The position numbers were made by a program, and so were the translations under genes. Source: Corynebacterium sp. CNCTC7651 (lineage in GTDB: Bacteria > Actinomycetota > Actinomycetes > Mycobacteriales > Mycobacteriaceae). Taken from it: a stretch of 64,000 bases of DNA. Position 1 is the stretch's first letter. Every line of letters starts with the position of its first letter. Shown one piece after another: positions 10,701 through 19,490 of the stretch. The DNA lies in NCBI RefSeq assembly GCF_021496665.1, contig NZ_CP071246.1, positions 1,488,001 through 1,552,000 on the forward strand, written 5' to 3'. The notes beneath the pieces are model-generated. The model made no database searches, was not told the origin of the DNA, and was given only the letters and a program-made list of their open reading frames with translations.

Positions 10701-11342
10701 ATGCACCTCACCGGAAACTCGTCACCGTCCTCGCCACTGTCCCTGTCAGACCGTCAATCAGAAGCCCTCGGGCGCTTGCGCCCCCGCCTCGCGCGCCGGG
10801 ATCAACTCGCCGGATCATCCTCACGCGGGTGGGTCACCCCAGGCTGCGGGGCATCCACGGCATTCATCAGCCTCTCCCCTGGCCTTGTCTGCGTCTTTGA
10901 TGGGCCGGAAAGACAGGGTTTGACCCACCAAGAAATCGGCTCGCTCGGGGTCAGCGTGCATCAGGCCTGGAACGCCGCCGCGGCCGCGTTGCGCGCCACG
11001 GCGTTGCGCGGTGCCGGGGTGGAGTTTTCGGTCCGGCCCGCGTCAGTGCGCCTAACGGGTGCCGCGCCCGCCGGTTTTGAAGTGCGGGATGGACGGGGAT
11101 CCACCGCTGCCGCCTGGCTCGCCCACCCAGCCACGTTCGATGTGATCAACCGGCACTTCGGATGTGTGCTGAACACTGAAGCACCCTTGACATACCTCTC
11201 ACGCGACCAACGGGAACTGTTCGTGTTCGCAGTGCCGGAGGAGGAGGTTGTCTCCTCACTCGGTGCCCGCGGGGTAATGCGCTATTCCTTAGGTTTTCCC
11301 CTCATGGTGCCCATTGCTCCCGCCATGGCGGCCAACCTGTAG
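10701..11342 (+). CDS. Conserved hypothetical protein
   Basis: This 213-residue ORF shows no motif I recognise. It is soluble, with no signal peptide or clear membrane helix. A middle segment is Ala/Arg-rich, and the second half has apparent strand-helix alternation (WLAHPATFDVINRHFG, YLSRDQRELFVFAVP). ATG 10701 is a tentative choice; an in-frame ATG at 10665 would add 12 residues, and neither has a good ribosome-binding site. It fills the space between the exonuclease gene and treY on the same strand and has no long rival frame, so it is probably real. Confidence 0.65.
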   Translation: MHLTGNSSPSSPLSLSDRQSEALGRLRPRLARRDQLAGSSSRGWVTPGCGASTAFISLSPGLVCVFDGPERQGLTHQEIGSLGVSVHQAWNAAAAALRATALRGAGVEFSVRPASVRLTGAAPAGFEVRDGRGSTAAAWLAHPATFDVINRHFGCVLNTEAPLTYLSRDQRELFVFAVPEEEVVSSLGARGVMRYSLGFPLMVPIAPAMAANL

Positions 11343-11416
11343 CTACGCTTGAGTCGGTGCGTCGCCAGAGATCCCGGCGGTGCCTCAGCTACGTATCAAA
11401 GGAGCGTCACCCACCC

Positions 11417-13930
11417 ATGCGCAGGCCGATTACCTCCACGTACCGCGTGCAACTGCGCGGCCCGCTCGCGGACCCGTCAGGGCGCGGGTTCGGCTTCGCG
11501 GACGCTGCGGAGCAGATTCCGTACCTGCGGGCGCTGGGAGTGTCCCACATCTACCTCTCCCCGATCTTCGCCGCGGTGCGGGAATCGAACCATAACTACG
11601 ACGTGACGGATCCGACCATTGTGAATCCGGAGCTCGGCGGCATCGAGGGCCTGCGGGAGCTGGCGCAGGTGGCGCACGAGGCCGGGATTGGCATCGTGTT
11701 GGACATCGTGCCCAACCACCTCGGCGTGGAAACGCCGCGGACAAACCGTTGGTGGTGGGACGTGCTGAAACACGGCCAAGACTCTGAGTTCGCCTGCTAC
11801 TTCGACATTGACTGGCACGAGGATAACGGCGCCGGCGGCAAGCTGGGCATGCCGGTCCTGGGCAAGGAGGGCGACGAGGACAAGCTGACCCTGACCCACC
11901 TCGGGCCGGAGGAGTTTCCGGAAGGGTCCGCGCCCGACGGCGAGGACGTGCTGGCGTACTACGACTCCTACTTCCCGCTCGCCCCGGGCAGCTACGAGTC
12001 GCTGGAGGATGACCCGCGCGAGGTGTACGAACGCCAGGCATACCGCCTGATGTTCTGGCGTGACGGGGTGATCTCCTACCGCCGCTTCTTCTCCGTGAAC
12101 GGACTAGCGGGCATCCGCCAGGAGGACCCGCTGGTGTTCGAAAACTCGCACCGCACCCTGCGCCAGCTCATCGCCGAGGACCTTATCGACGGCATCCGGG
12201 TGGACCACCCGGACGGACTGACCGACCCGTTTGAGTACCTGACCCGCCTGCGGGACCTGATTGGCCAGGATCGCTGGCTGGTGGTGGAGAAGATTCTCGG
12301 CGTCACCGAACCACTCGACCCGCGCCTGAACGTGGACGGCACTACGGGTTACGACGCAATGCGCGAGCTAGACGGCATCTTCGTCGACCGTGCAGCGGAG
12401 GATTCGCTGAGCATGCTCGCGCTCCAGCAGTCCGGCTCCACTTGGGACGAGGCGGCTATCTTGGCTGCGGAGCACCAGCTCAAGCGCGAGGTCGCCGGTG
12501 CTGAGCTCGGCGCCGAGATCCGCCGATTGGTGCGCGCAATCCGCCGGGACAACTTCTCCACCGCGGGGCAAGAGGTTTCCGACGAAGCGTTGACCGAAAC
12601 CGTGATCGAACTGGTGGCCGCCATCCCCGTCTACCGGGCGGACTACCGCTCCCTGTCCAGGATTACCTCGTCGGTGATTGCGGAGATGGCGAGAAAGTTT
12701 CCGTCGAGAAGCGATGCCCTTGACCTGATTGCCGCGGCGATGCTTGCGGAGGGCGAGGCGAAGACCCGTTTTGCCCAGGTGTGCGGCGCGGTGATGGCGA
12801 AGGGTGTGGAAGACACGCTGTTCTACCGCGCAAGCCGCCTCGTCGCCCTGCAAGAGGTGGGCGGCGCGCCGGGACGCTTCGGCGTGGGTGGGGCTGAGTT
12901 CCACTTGCTGCAGCAGGAGCGCGCGCAGCTGTGGCCGCTGGCGATGACGACGCTGACCACGCACGACACGAAGCGCACCGAGGACACTCGCGCTCGCATG
13001 CTGGAGATCACCGAGGCGCCCAACGAGTTCGCGGAGTTGGTGCGGCAGGTGGCGGCGATGGTGCCCCCGCCGGACGCGGCGACGGGGCACTTCCTGATCC
13101 AGAACTTCATCGGCGTGTGGCCGGCGGATGGCAACGTCACCGACGCATTGCGCGACAGACTGCATGAGTACGCGGTGAAAGCGGTGCGCGAGGCCGGGAT
13201 CAAGTCCTCCTGGTTCGACCAGGACCAGGCCTACGAGCAGGCGGTGAAGGATTGGATTGACGCGCTGCTCTTCGGCCCGGTGGCGGGCCAGATCACGGAG
13301 TTCGCGGCGCGCCTGCACCGCGGCGGTGTGCAGGTATCGCTGGGACGAAAGGTGCTGCAGCTTGTGGGCGCGGGCGTGCCGGATACCTACCAGGGGCAGG
13401 AGTTCATGGACTTCTCTCTGGTGGACCCGGATAACCGCCGTTTTGTGGACTACACCGCTCGCCACCAGGCGCTGGAGCAGTACCTGGATGCGGCGGAGGC
13501 GGAAGACTTCGACCTCGGCGGGTACCTGGAAGCATCCGGCGACGCGGCCACGGACCGCGCCAAGCAGATTATCGTCCGCGAGGGTTTGCACCTGCGCCGC
13601 CAGCACGCAGACGTGTTCTTGCGCGGCGAGCACCAGGCCGTCTTCGCCGTGGGCCAGGCGCACGAGCACTTGGTGGGCATTGCCCGCGGGGACGCAGCAG
13701 TGGGAGGGGCCAAGGGCCTCAGCGTAATCGCGCTGGCCACGCGCCGCCCGCTCGCGCTGGAAGCCGCGGGAGGGTGGGGCGAGACCACCGTGCAACTCCC
13801 GGAGGGCGACTGGGTGGATCGGCTCACCGGCCGCACCTACAGCGGCGTGGTGCCGGTGGCGGACGTGCTGGCCACGCTCCCCACCGCAATGCTGGTGTCC
13901 GCCCGCTTGACCGAAGCCAGCAGGCTCTAG
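11417..13930 (+). CDS. treY: Maltooligosyl trehalose synthase TreY
   Basis: TreY rearranges the reducing end of maltooligosaccharides to a trehalosyl unit. The 837-residue GH13 protein starts MRRPITSTYRVQL as the family does. Motifs are YLSPIFAAVRESNHNYDV, VLDIVPNHLGVE, DGIRVDHPDGLTDP (nucleophile region), VVEKILG (acid) and the late TLTTHDTKRTED. ATG 11417 is preceded by AAAGGAG at a long spacing; the frame is open further upstream, but without family sequence. The gene lies 11 bp before the alarmone synthetase gene. With TreZ it forms the TreYZ route to trehalose. Confidence 0.95.
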   Translation: MRRPITSTYRVQLRGPLADPSGRGFGFADAAEQIPYLRALGVSHIYLSPIFAAVRESNHNYDVTDPTIVNPELGGIEGLRELAQVAHEAGIGIVLDIVPNHLGVETPRTNRWWWDVLKHGQDSEFACYFDIDWHEDNGAGGKLGMPVLGKEGDEDKLTLTHLGPEEFPEGSAPDGEDVLAYYDSYFPLAPGSYESLEDDPREVYERQAYRLMFWRDGVISYRRFFSVNGLAGIRQEDPLVFENSHRTLRQLIAEDLIDGIRVDHPDGLTDPFEYLTRLRDLIGQDRWLVVEKILGVTEPLDPRLNVDGTTGYDAMRELDGIFVDRAAEDSLSMLALQQSGSTWDEAAILAAEHQLKREVAGAELGAEIRRLVRAIRRDNFSTAGQEVSDEALTETVIELVAAIPVYRADYRSLSRITSSVIAEMARKFPSRSDALDLIAAAMLAEGEAKTRFAQVCGAVMAKGVEDTLFYRASRLVALQEVGGAPGRFGVGGAEFHLLQQERAQLWPLAMTTLTTHDTKRTEDTRARMLEITEAPNEFAELVRQVAAMVPPPDAATGHFLIQNFIGVWPADGNVTDALRDRLHEYAVKAVREAGIKSSWFDQDQAYEQAVKDWIDALLFGPVAGQITEFAARLHRGGVQVSLGRKVLQLVGAGVPDTYQGQEFMDFSLVDPDNRRFVDYTARHQALEQYLDAAEAEDFDLGGYLEASGDAATDRAKQIIVREGLHLRRQHADVFLRGEHQAVFAVGQAHEHLVGIARGDAAVGGAKGLSVIALATRRPLALEAAGGWGETTVQLPEGDWVDRLTGRTYSGVVPVADVLATLPTAMLVSARLTEASRL

Positions 13931-13941
13931 AAAGACACGCA

Positions 13942-14997
13942 ATGGCCGCACAACCACCCCGCCAGGAACAACCGAAGGTGCCGGACGCCACCATCGCCCG
14001 GCTGGGTTCCACCTACGCAGAATGGGTGAAGACGCAACCCGACGCGGCGGCGACGTTCCGCAACGCACTGCACGAGCTTATGCGTGACGCCGGCGTGAAG
14101 TTCGACCGCGTCGACGTGCGGGTGAAAACATGGCCGTCGTTGAAAGCGAAGGCGCGCAAGCTCGACGACAACGGCCAGCCGCTCTACCCGGACCCGTGGA
14201 ACGATATCCGCGACATCATCGGCGCGCGCGTCACTGTGCTGCACTCCACCGAAATCCCGGCGGTGCAGCGCCTGCTGGCGGACGAATTCGAGGTCCTGCG
14301 CAGCGTGGACAAAGCCCAGGAAACCCGCATTGCCGGCGGCTTCGGCTACGGCTCCCACCACCTCCAGGTGCAGGTCACGCAGCATTCCGAGGGACTGGAA
14401 GACTACGTGGGACAAATCTTCGAGGTCCAGGTCCGCACCGTGCTGCAGCACGCGTGGGCGGAGTTCGAGCACGACATCCGCTACAAGCGGGCCGCCGGGG
14501 TGAAGGTGGACCCGCAGGTGGACCGCGCGTTCACACTCGCAGCCGGCCTGATCGAGCTGGCAGACCAGCAGTTCGACCAGATCGCCGAGATCACCGAGCC
14601 GCAGCGTCACGCACCTGCGGCCGCCGCGCAGGCAGCTACAGAGGCGAGCGCAGACCTGTCGGCCGAAACGCTGCCCGGTATGCTGACCATGCTGCTGGGA
14701 CCGGGCTTTCCCCTCTCCCGCGCCAACGATTACCGCTTCCTCACCGAACTGCTGCGCATCCACGGGATCGAGCAGGTGTCCCAGCTGGCGGATCTGTGCA
14801 ACCCGGCGGACATTGAGGCAGTGTCCAACTCCCTCAAGCACCCGTTCGTGCCGGGCCAGGTGCGCATAGTGGATGACTTGCTGCTCAACCGCTTCGGCAC
14901 CGAGCACATCGAACGCACCTGGGATGCCGGCAACCGGCCGAAGGAGCGCCGCGCCAGACTCACCCGCCGCCTCGGCAGGCTGCGCGGAACTGGCTAA
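13942..14997 (+). CDS. Small alarmone synthetase, RelA/SpoT-domain protein (RelS-like)
   Basis: The 351-residue protein has a RelA/SpoT nucleotidyltransferase domain at about 40-210, which transfers pyrophosphate from ATP to GDP or GTP to give (p)ppGpp. Visible motifs are WNDIRDIIGARV, GFGYGSHHLQVQV, QIFEVQVRT and HAWAEFEHDIRYK. No HD hydrolase, TGS or ACT domain is present, so it is not a full-length Rel. A C-terminal extension of about 120 residues follows an Ala-rich linker. The ATG at 13942 is 11 bp after treY, so the two are probably one transcript. A RelS gene adjacent to treY is also the arrangement in C. glutamicum. The GSHH in place of the usual RSLH is a slight deviation. Confidence 0.85.
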   Translation: MAAQPPRQEQPKVPDATIARLGSTYAEWVKTQPDAAATFRNALHELMRDAGVKFDRVDVRVKTWPSLKAKARKLDDNGQPLYPDPWNDIRDIIGARVTVLHSTEIPAVQRLLADEFEVLRSVDKAQETRIAGGFGYGSHHLQVQVTQHSEGLEDYVGQIFEVQVRTVLQHAWAEFEHDIRYKRAAGVKVDPQVDRAFTLAAGLIELADQQFDQIAEITEPQRHAPAAAAQAATEASADLSAETLPGMLTMLLGPGFPLSRANDYRFLTELLRIHGIEQVSQLADLCNPADIEAVSNSLKHPFVPGQVRIVDDLLLNRFGTEHIERTWDAGNRPKERRARLTRRLGRLRGTG

Positions 14998-15013
14998 AGC
15001 AGGGCGGCGCGGG

Positions 15014-15370
15014 CTAACCGCGGCCCAGCAGGCGGTCTGTTTCGCGCCGTTCCTTCTTGGTCGGTCGGCCGGCGCCGCGGTCGCGTTTGGGCAGCGTGGC
15101 AAAAATGTCCATCGGCGGCGGGGGCGGCGAGATGTCGATGTAGCACTGGCGCGCAAGCGGCGCGCCCACGCGCTTGCGCAGCGTCGCGGTGACCTCGAAC
15201 TCAAGGTAGCGGTGGTCTTTCCACACGCGCACCTTGTCGCCGGGGACAACTTGGGCGGCGGGCTTGACGCTTTCGTCGTTAAGCTTCACGTGCCCGGCGC
15301 GCACGGCTTCGGCGGCCTGGCTGCGGGTTTTGAAGATGCGGACGGCCCACAGCCATGCGTCAATGCGCAC
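15014..15370 (-). CDS. S4-domain RNA-binding protein (Hsp15-like)
   Basis: The protein begins VRIDAWLWAVRIFKTRSQAA, the S4 RNA-binding fold of heat-shock protein 15, which binds free 50S subunits carrying nascent chains. The S4 domain covers about residues 1-65. A basic C-terminal tail follows (GRPTKKERRETDRLL). I favour GTG 15370, which has GGAG just upstream and starts where the family does. A TTG at 15424 in the same frame would extend it over the end of the upstream gene (136 residues). Confidence 0.82.
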   Translation of the reverse strand: MRIDAWLWAVRIFKTRSQAAEAVRAGHVKLNDESVKPAAQVVPGDKVRVWKDHRYLEFEVTATLRKRVGAPLARQCYIDISPPPPPMDIFATLPKRDRGAGRPTKKERRETDRLLGRG

Positions 15371-15398
15371 GGCTCCGGAGCCGATGGCATCTGCGCCG

Positions 15399-15632
15399 TT
15401 AGTACTCGTCAACGTGGTTGACAATCTTCTGGGCTTTGTTCCAGTTGGTCCAGCCGCCCACCACGGCGATGACGAAACCGATGATGAGCAGGGACCACGT
15501 CTGGGTCAGAAGCGCCAGCACCACACCGCCGGCCACGCCGCCGCCGGCCCACATCGCGGCGTTGTTCATGTACTTGCGCATGGCTTGCTTGCGCATCTCA
15601 ATCGGGTTGTTGGGGCGGGGCTGCATCGTCAT
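15399..15632 (-). CDS. Small two-helix membrane protein
   Basis: A 77-residue protein with a basic N-terminus (RKQAMRKYMNN) and two hydrophobic segments near 28-42 and 46-62 with little between them, forming a hairpin. It is probably an inner-membrane protein of unknown function. ATG 15632 or the ATG two codons later (15626) could be the start. It runs into the S4-domain gene downstream. Confidence 0.75.
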   Translation of the reverse strand: MTMQPRPNNPIEMRKQAMRKYMNNAAMWAGGGVAGGVVLALLTQTWSLLIIGFVIAVVGGWTNWNKAQKIVNHVDEY

Positions 15633-15654
15633 GGCAGCTAGTTTAGCGTGCGCA

Positions 15655-16296
15655 TCACACCCCTAGCTCCACCCACTGCTGGCCCGCGGCCTTGACGGTT
15701 GCGGTGCCTTGGGTGGCGGCTGCCAAAGTAGCGTCGATACGCTCCCGCTCCCCCGGGTCGAACGCCAGGGTGTAGGTGGCAAGGGAGCCGTACTCCACGC
15801 CCACCACTTCGATGCCCTGGTGGCGCAGCTCCGCCTCGATCCGGCCGGCGTCCGCATGCGGCAGGCCCACGGTGGCCAGGTGTTTCAGCGTTCGCTCGCG
15901 GCGATCCACTTTGGCCACGGCCTCGGAGACCGCATCGGTGTAGGCGCTGACCAGCCCGCCGGTGCCCAACTTCACGCCGCCGAAATAGCGGATCACCACC
16001 GCGCAGATGTCCAGCATCCCGGAGCCTTTCAATACCTCCAGCATGGGTTTGCCAGCGGTGCCGGACGGCTCGCCGTCGTCGGAGGAGCGCTCGATGGGCT
16101 GCGCCCCGTCCACGTGCACGATGAAGGCGGAGCAGTGGTGGCGCGCGTCCGGGTACGCTTCCCGCGCCTGGTGGATCAGGTCTCGTGCCGCATCTTCGCT
16201 GGCAGCCCGGTTCACCCAGGTGATGAAGCGGGAGCGCTTAATCTCCAGCTCGTGGGTCACAAGCTCTGCTGTGGGCAGGACGTATCCGGTGTGCAT
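15655..16296 (-). CDS. YigZ/IMPACT family protein
   Basis: The 213-residue protein matches the YigZ family: EIKRSRFITWV near 17, the conserved DDGEPSGTAGKPMLEVL near 73-89, and VIRYFGGVKLGTGGLVSAY near 101-119. A second ferredoxin-like domain follows from about 140 (YigZ C-terminal type). Members are related to eukaryotic IMPACT and may act around ribosomes or translation control; the exact role is unknown. ATG 16296 is the family start. It is divergent from treZ with only 25 bp between the start codons. Confidence 0.92.
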   Translation of the reverse strand: MHTGYVLPTAELVTHELEIKRSRFITWVNRAASEDAARDLIHQAREAYPDARHHCSAFIVHVDGAQPIERSSDDGEPSGTAGKPMLEVLKGSGMLDICAVVIRYFGGVKLGTGGLVSAYTDAVSEAVAKVDRRERTLKHLATVGLPHADAGRIEAELRHQGIEVVGVEYGSLATYTLAFDPGERERIDATLAAATQGTATVKAAGQQWVELGV

Positions 16297-16321
16297 GGGG
16301 TGTGAAGTCTACCCTGGAGGT

Positions 16322-18064
16322 ATGACGAATGAGCAGTTTGACGTTTGGGCTCCCCACGCGCGCGAGGTGCGCCTGACCCTGGAGGGCACGCGCCACGACA
16401 TGGCCGGCGACCCCACCCGGGCCGGCTGGTGGGTCCTGGACCCCGCCGTCGCCGTCCCCGCCGCAGGTCAGCGCTACGCTTTTTCGCTTTTCGACGGCAC
16501 CGAGTGGTCCAAGCCCCTGCCCGACCCGCGCAGTCGCAGCCAGCCGGATGGCGTGCACGGATCCTCCGAGGTGGTTGACACCGATTTCCCCTGGACGGAC
16601 GACGGTTGGACCGGCATCCACCTGAAGGACCAGGTGCTCTATGAGCTGCACGTGGGCACCTTCACGGAGGAGGGCACGTTCGACGGCGTGGCCGCCAAGC
16701 TGGACTACCTCGCGGCGCTGGGCGTGAACGCCATCGAGCTCATGCCGGTACAGCCGTTCGCCGGCAACCGCAACTGGGGCTACGACGGCGTGGACTGGCT
16801 GGCCGTCCACGCAGGCTACGGCGGGCCGGAAGGGCTGAAGCGGCTTGTGGATGCGGCGCACGCGAAAGGCATCGCCGTGATCTTGGACGTGGTGTACAAC
16901 CACTTCGGCCCAGAAGGCAACTACTGCGGGCTCTTCGGCCCCTATACCACCGCCGGGCGCACCGACTGGGGCGACGTGGTCAACATCTCCGGACCGGGCT
17001 CCGACGAGGTGCGCGCCTACATCTTGGACGCCGTGGACCAGTGGCTGGGTGAGTTCCATGTGGACGGCCTCCGCCTGGACGCCGTGCAGGCGTACGACGA
17101 CCGCCGCGCGTACTCCATCATGGAGGAGATCCGGAAGGTGGCGGACGCGAACGCGGCCCGCGACGGCGTGCCGCGCACCATCATCGGCGAGACGGACCAG
17201 AACGATCCGCGCATTGTCAACGACGAATCCCGCGGCGGCTACGGCCTTTCCGCCCAGTGGCTGGACGATGTGCACCACAGCGTGCACACCCTGCTCACCG
17301 GCGAGCTGCAGGGCTACTACCAGGACTACGGCAGCATCGAGATCTTGGCGGACACGCTGCAGCACGCCTACCGCTTCCGCGACACGTACTCCGCCTACCG
17401 CGCCCGTACCCACGGCCGCGCGCTGGACCTCTCACACGTGGCGCCCTGGCGGATGATCACGTACACCACCAACCACGACCAGACGGGTAACCGGGCGGTG
17501 GGCGATCGGCCGTCGGCAAGCTTGAGCCCCGAGCAACTCACCCTGCGCGCGGCGGTGATCCTGCTCTCCCCCTTCACCCCGATGCTGTTTATGGGCGAGG
17601 AGTTCGGCGCGCTAACGCCGTTCCCCTTCTTTGTCTCGCACGGCAGCGAGGAGCTCAACCGCATGACGCGCGAGGGCCGCCTCCAAGAGTTCGCGCGCCA
17701 GGGATGGAACTCCAGCGACGTGCCCGACCCCTCCTCCCCCGACACCTTCCACGCCGCGCGCCTGGACTGGGAGTTCGGGGAGCGGGAGCAGAAGCTTTAC
17801 GACGCTTACTCGACCCTCCTTAAGCTCCGGAAGGACCACGGTTTTTCCCGCGACGATTTGCGCACGCTTGAGGTCAACCACGGCGAGGCCTGGCTGACCA
17901 TGGGCGAAGCGGGTAACCCCATCGTGCTCGCCGCCAATTTCAGCGATGCCCAGGTGGAGGTGCCCGTGGGTGGGGAGCTGGTGTACAGCTTCACTGCGCC
18001 GCAGGTTGGAGAGGCGAGCACCACCCTGGACCCGTGGGGTTTCGCGGTGATCTCTACGCAGTAG
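16322..18064 (+). CDS. treZ: Malto-oligosyltrehalose trehalohydrolase TreZ
   Basis: TreZ cuts the trehalosyl end made by TreY and releases trehalose. The 580-residue GH13 protein has an N-terminal beta domain (FDVWAPHAREVRLTLEG), then a barrel with NWGYDGVDW, VILDVVYNHFGPEGNY, DGLRLDAVQAY (nucleophile D253), IIGETD (acid E290) and YTTNHDQTGNR (D386). ATG 16322 follows TGGAGG very closely, so the site is tight. The promoter must overlap the divergent yigZ gene. Trehalose is also the mycolate acceptor in corynebacteria, which ties this gene to the envelope. Confidence 0.95.
   Translation: MTNEQFDVWAPHAREVRLTLEGTRHDMAGDPTRAGWWVLDPAVAVPAAGQRYAFSLFDGTEWSKPLPDPRSRSQPDGVHGSSEVVDTDFPWTDDGWTGIHLKDQVLYELHVGTFTEEGTFDGVAAKLDYLAALGVNAIELMPVQPFAGNRNWGYDGVDWLAVHAGYGGPEGLKRLVDAAHAKGIAVILDVVYNHFGPEGNYCGLFGPYTTAGRTDWGDVVNISGPGSDEVRAYILDAVDQWLGEFHVDGLRLDAVQAYDDRRAYSIMEEIRKVADANAARDGVPRTIIGETDQNDPRIVNDESRGGYGLSAQWLDDVHHSVHTLLTGELQGYYQDYGSIEILADTLQHAYRFRDTYSAYRARTHGRALDLSHVAPWRMITYTTNHDQTGNRAVGDRPSASLSPEQLTLRAAVILLSPFTPMLFMGEEFGALTPFPFFVSHGSEELNRMTREGRLQEFARQGWNSSDVPDPSSPDTFHAARLDWEFGEREQKLYDAYSTLLKLRKDHGFSRDDLRTLEVNHGEAWLTMGEAGNPIVLAANFSDAQVEVPVGGELVYSFTAPQVGEASTTLDPWGFAVISTQ
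17794..17806 (+). repeat. Dispersed 13-mer GCTTNACGACGCT, copy 1
   Basis: GCTTTACGACGCT within treZ, encoding the segment KLYDAY. Confidence 0.75.
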
Positions 18065-18069
18065 CGGCT

Positions 18070-18092
18070 GGCTGGGCCGGTTGGGCCTAGCC
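18070..18092. terminator. Possible bidirectional terminator between treZ and ilvA
   Basis: Arms GGCTGGGCC and GGCCTAGCC (one G-T type mismatch) enclose a 5-nt loop. The hairpin covers the convergent ends of treZ and ilvA, and the ilvA stop lies within it. No T-run follows on either strand. Confidence 0.35.
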
Positions 18093-19361
18093 GGAGACGA
18101 TGTATTCGTACTCCGGCGTGCCCGGCATCAGCCGGCGGCACTCAATCGGGGATGCCGCCATGCGCTCCAGCAGCGGATCCAGGTCGCTCGCGCGGGTGAG
18201 CTCGAGGCCCACCAGCGCGGCGCCGGTTTCGCGGTTGTTCTTCTTCAGGTACTCGAACAGCACAATGTCATCGTCCGGGCCGAGGATGTCCGTGAGGAAG
18301 GTGCGCAGCTGGCCCGGCTCCTGCGGGAAGTTGACCAGGAAGTAGTGGCGCAGGCCCCGGTGCACCAGGGAACGCTCCATCACCTCGGCGTAACGCAGCA
18401 CGTCATTGTTCCCGCCGGAGATGATGCACACAACGGTGGAGCCCGGCTGGATCTTCAGCTGAGTAAGGCCCGCGACGCTCAGCGCGCCCGCCGGTTCCGC
18501 GATAATGCCCTCGTTCTGGTACAGCGCGAGCATCTCGGTGCACACTGCGCCCTCGTCCACCTGCAGCAAGTGCGTGCGTCCCTGATTGCGCTCAATCACC
18601 TCGTACGGGAACGCGCCGATGCGCTTGACCGCCGCACCGTCCACGAACGGGTCAATCGTTTCCAGCGTGACCGGCCCGCCGTGCTCCATCGCAGCGTGGA
18701 GGCTGGCCGCCCCGCGCGGCTCCACGCCCACGATGGCGGTCCGCGGCGACATGTCCGCGAAGTAGGACGCCACGCCGGCGAACAGCCCGCCGCCGCCCAC
18801 CGGCACCACGATCGTGTCCAGCTCGCGGCCCAGTCCGGTCAGCTGCGCCAGCACCTCCGCGGCCACCGTGCCTTGGCCGATCACCGTGTCGCGGGCATCA
18901 AACGGCTCCACCAGCGTCGCGCCGCGGGCAGCCGCATCCTCGCGGGCCGCCTGGGCGGCCTCGTCGAACGTGTTGCCCGTGACCACCAGCTCAATGTTTT
19001 CCCCGCCATGCACCCGGATTCGGTCCCGCTTCTGCTTCGGCGTGGGCTTAGGCACGAAGATCTTGCCCTGAATCCCCAGCGCACGGCACGCGTACGCCAC
19101 ACCCTGGGCGTGGTTGCCGGCGCTAGCCGCCACGACGCCCGCCGCCCGGTCCTCCTCCGAAAGACCCGAAATGTTGTAGTACGCCCCGCGGATCTTGTAG
19201 GAGCGCACGTCCTGCAAATCTTCGCGCTTCAGGTACACCTGAGCTCCGGTGGCCTCAGACAGACGCGGGCAGAACTGCAGCGGGGTCGGCTCAATCACGG
19301 AGGAGATGCGGGCCTGCGCCGCTTGAATGTCGGCGGCGTGGACAGGCTGGAACTCAGTCAT
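18087..19361 (-). CDS. ilvA: Threonine ammonia-lyase (threonine dehydratase) IlvA
   Basis: IlvA deaminates threonine to 2-oxobutyrate, the committed step of isoleucine synthesis. The 424-residue PLP enzyme shows YLKREDLQDVRSYKIRGAYY (PLP lysine near 55), ASAGNHAQGVAYA, the phosphate-binding GGGGLFAG and SGGNNDV. A C-terminal ACT-like regulatory segment begins near residue 335 (HYFLVNFPQEPGQLRTF), so isoleucine feedback is expected. It has one short ACT-like unit rather than the two of the E. coli enzyme, as in corynebacteria. ATG 19361 is the family start. Confidence 0.95.
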   Translation of the reverse strand: MTEFQPVHAADIQAAQARISSVIEPTPLQFCPRLSEATGAQVYLKREDLQDVRSYKIRGAYYNISGLSEEDRAAGVVAASAGNHAQGVAYACRALGIQGKIFVPKPTPKQKRDRIRVHGGENIELVVTGNTFDEAAQAAREDAAARGATLVEPFDARDTVIGQGTVAAEVLAQLTGLGRELDTIVVPVGGGGLFAGVASYFADMSPRTAIVGVEPRGAASLHAAMEHGGPVTLETIDPFVDGAAVKRIGAFPYEVIERNQGRTHLLQVDEGAVCTEMLALYQNEGIIAEPAGALSVAGLTQLKIQPGSTVVCIISGGNNDVLRYAEVMERSLVHRGLRHYFLVNFPQEPGQLRTFLTDILGPDDDIVLFEYLKKNNRETGAALVGLELTRASDLDPLLERMAASPIECRRLMPGTPEYEYIVSG

Positions 19362-19490
19362 GGTGGCTCATTCTATCCCCGCCGCCACCCCGCGACCGCG
19401 TTGCCTGCCGTTCACCTGCGCTCCACCCGCAGGTCACTTTGCTGACGTATACATAAAACTGTCCTTAGTTTCCCTGCCGAAAGGTTTGCC

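Noticed and set aside
12368-14068. 566-codon minus-strand ORF opposite treY
   Set aside because: Shadow frame; treY motifs are intact on the plus strand.
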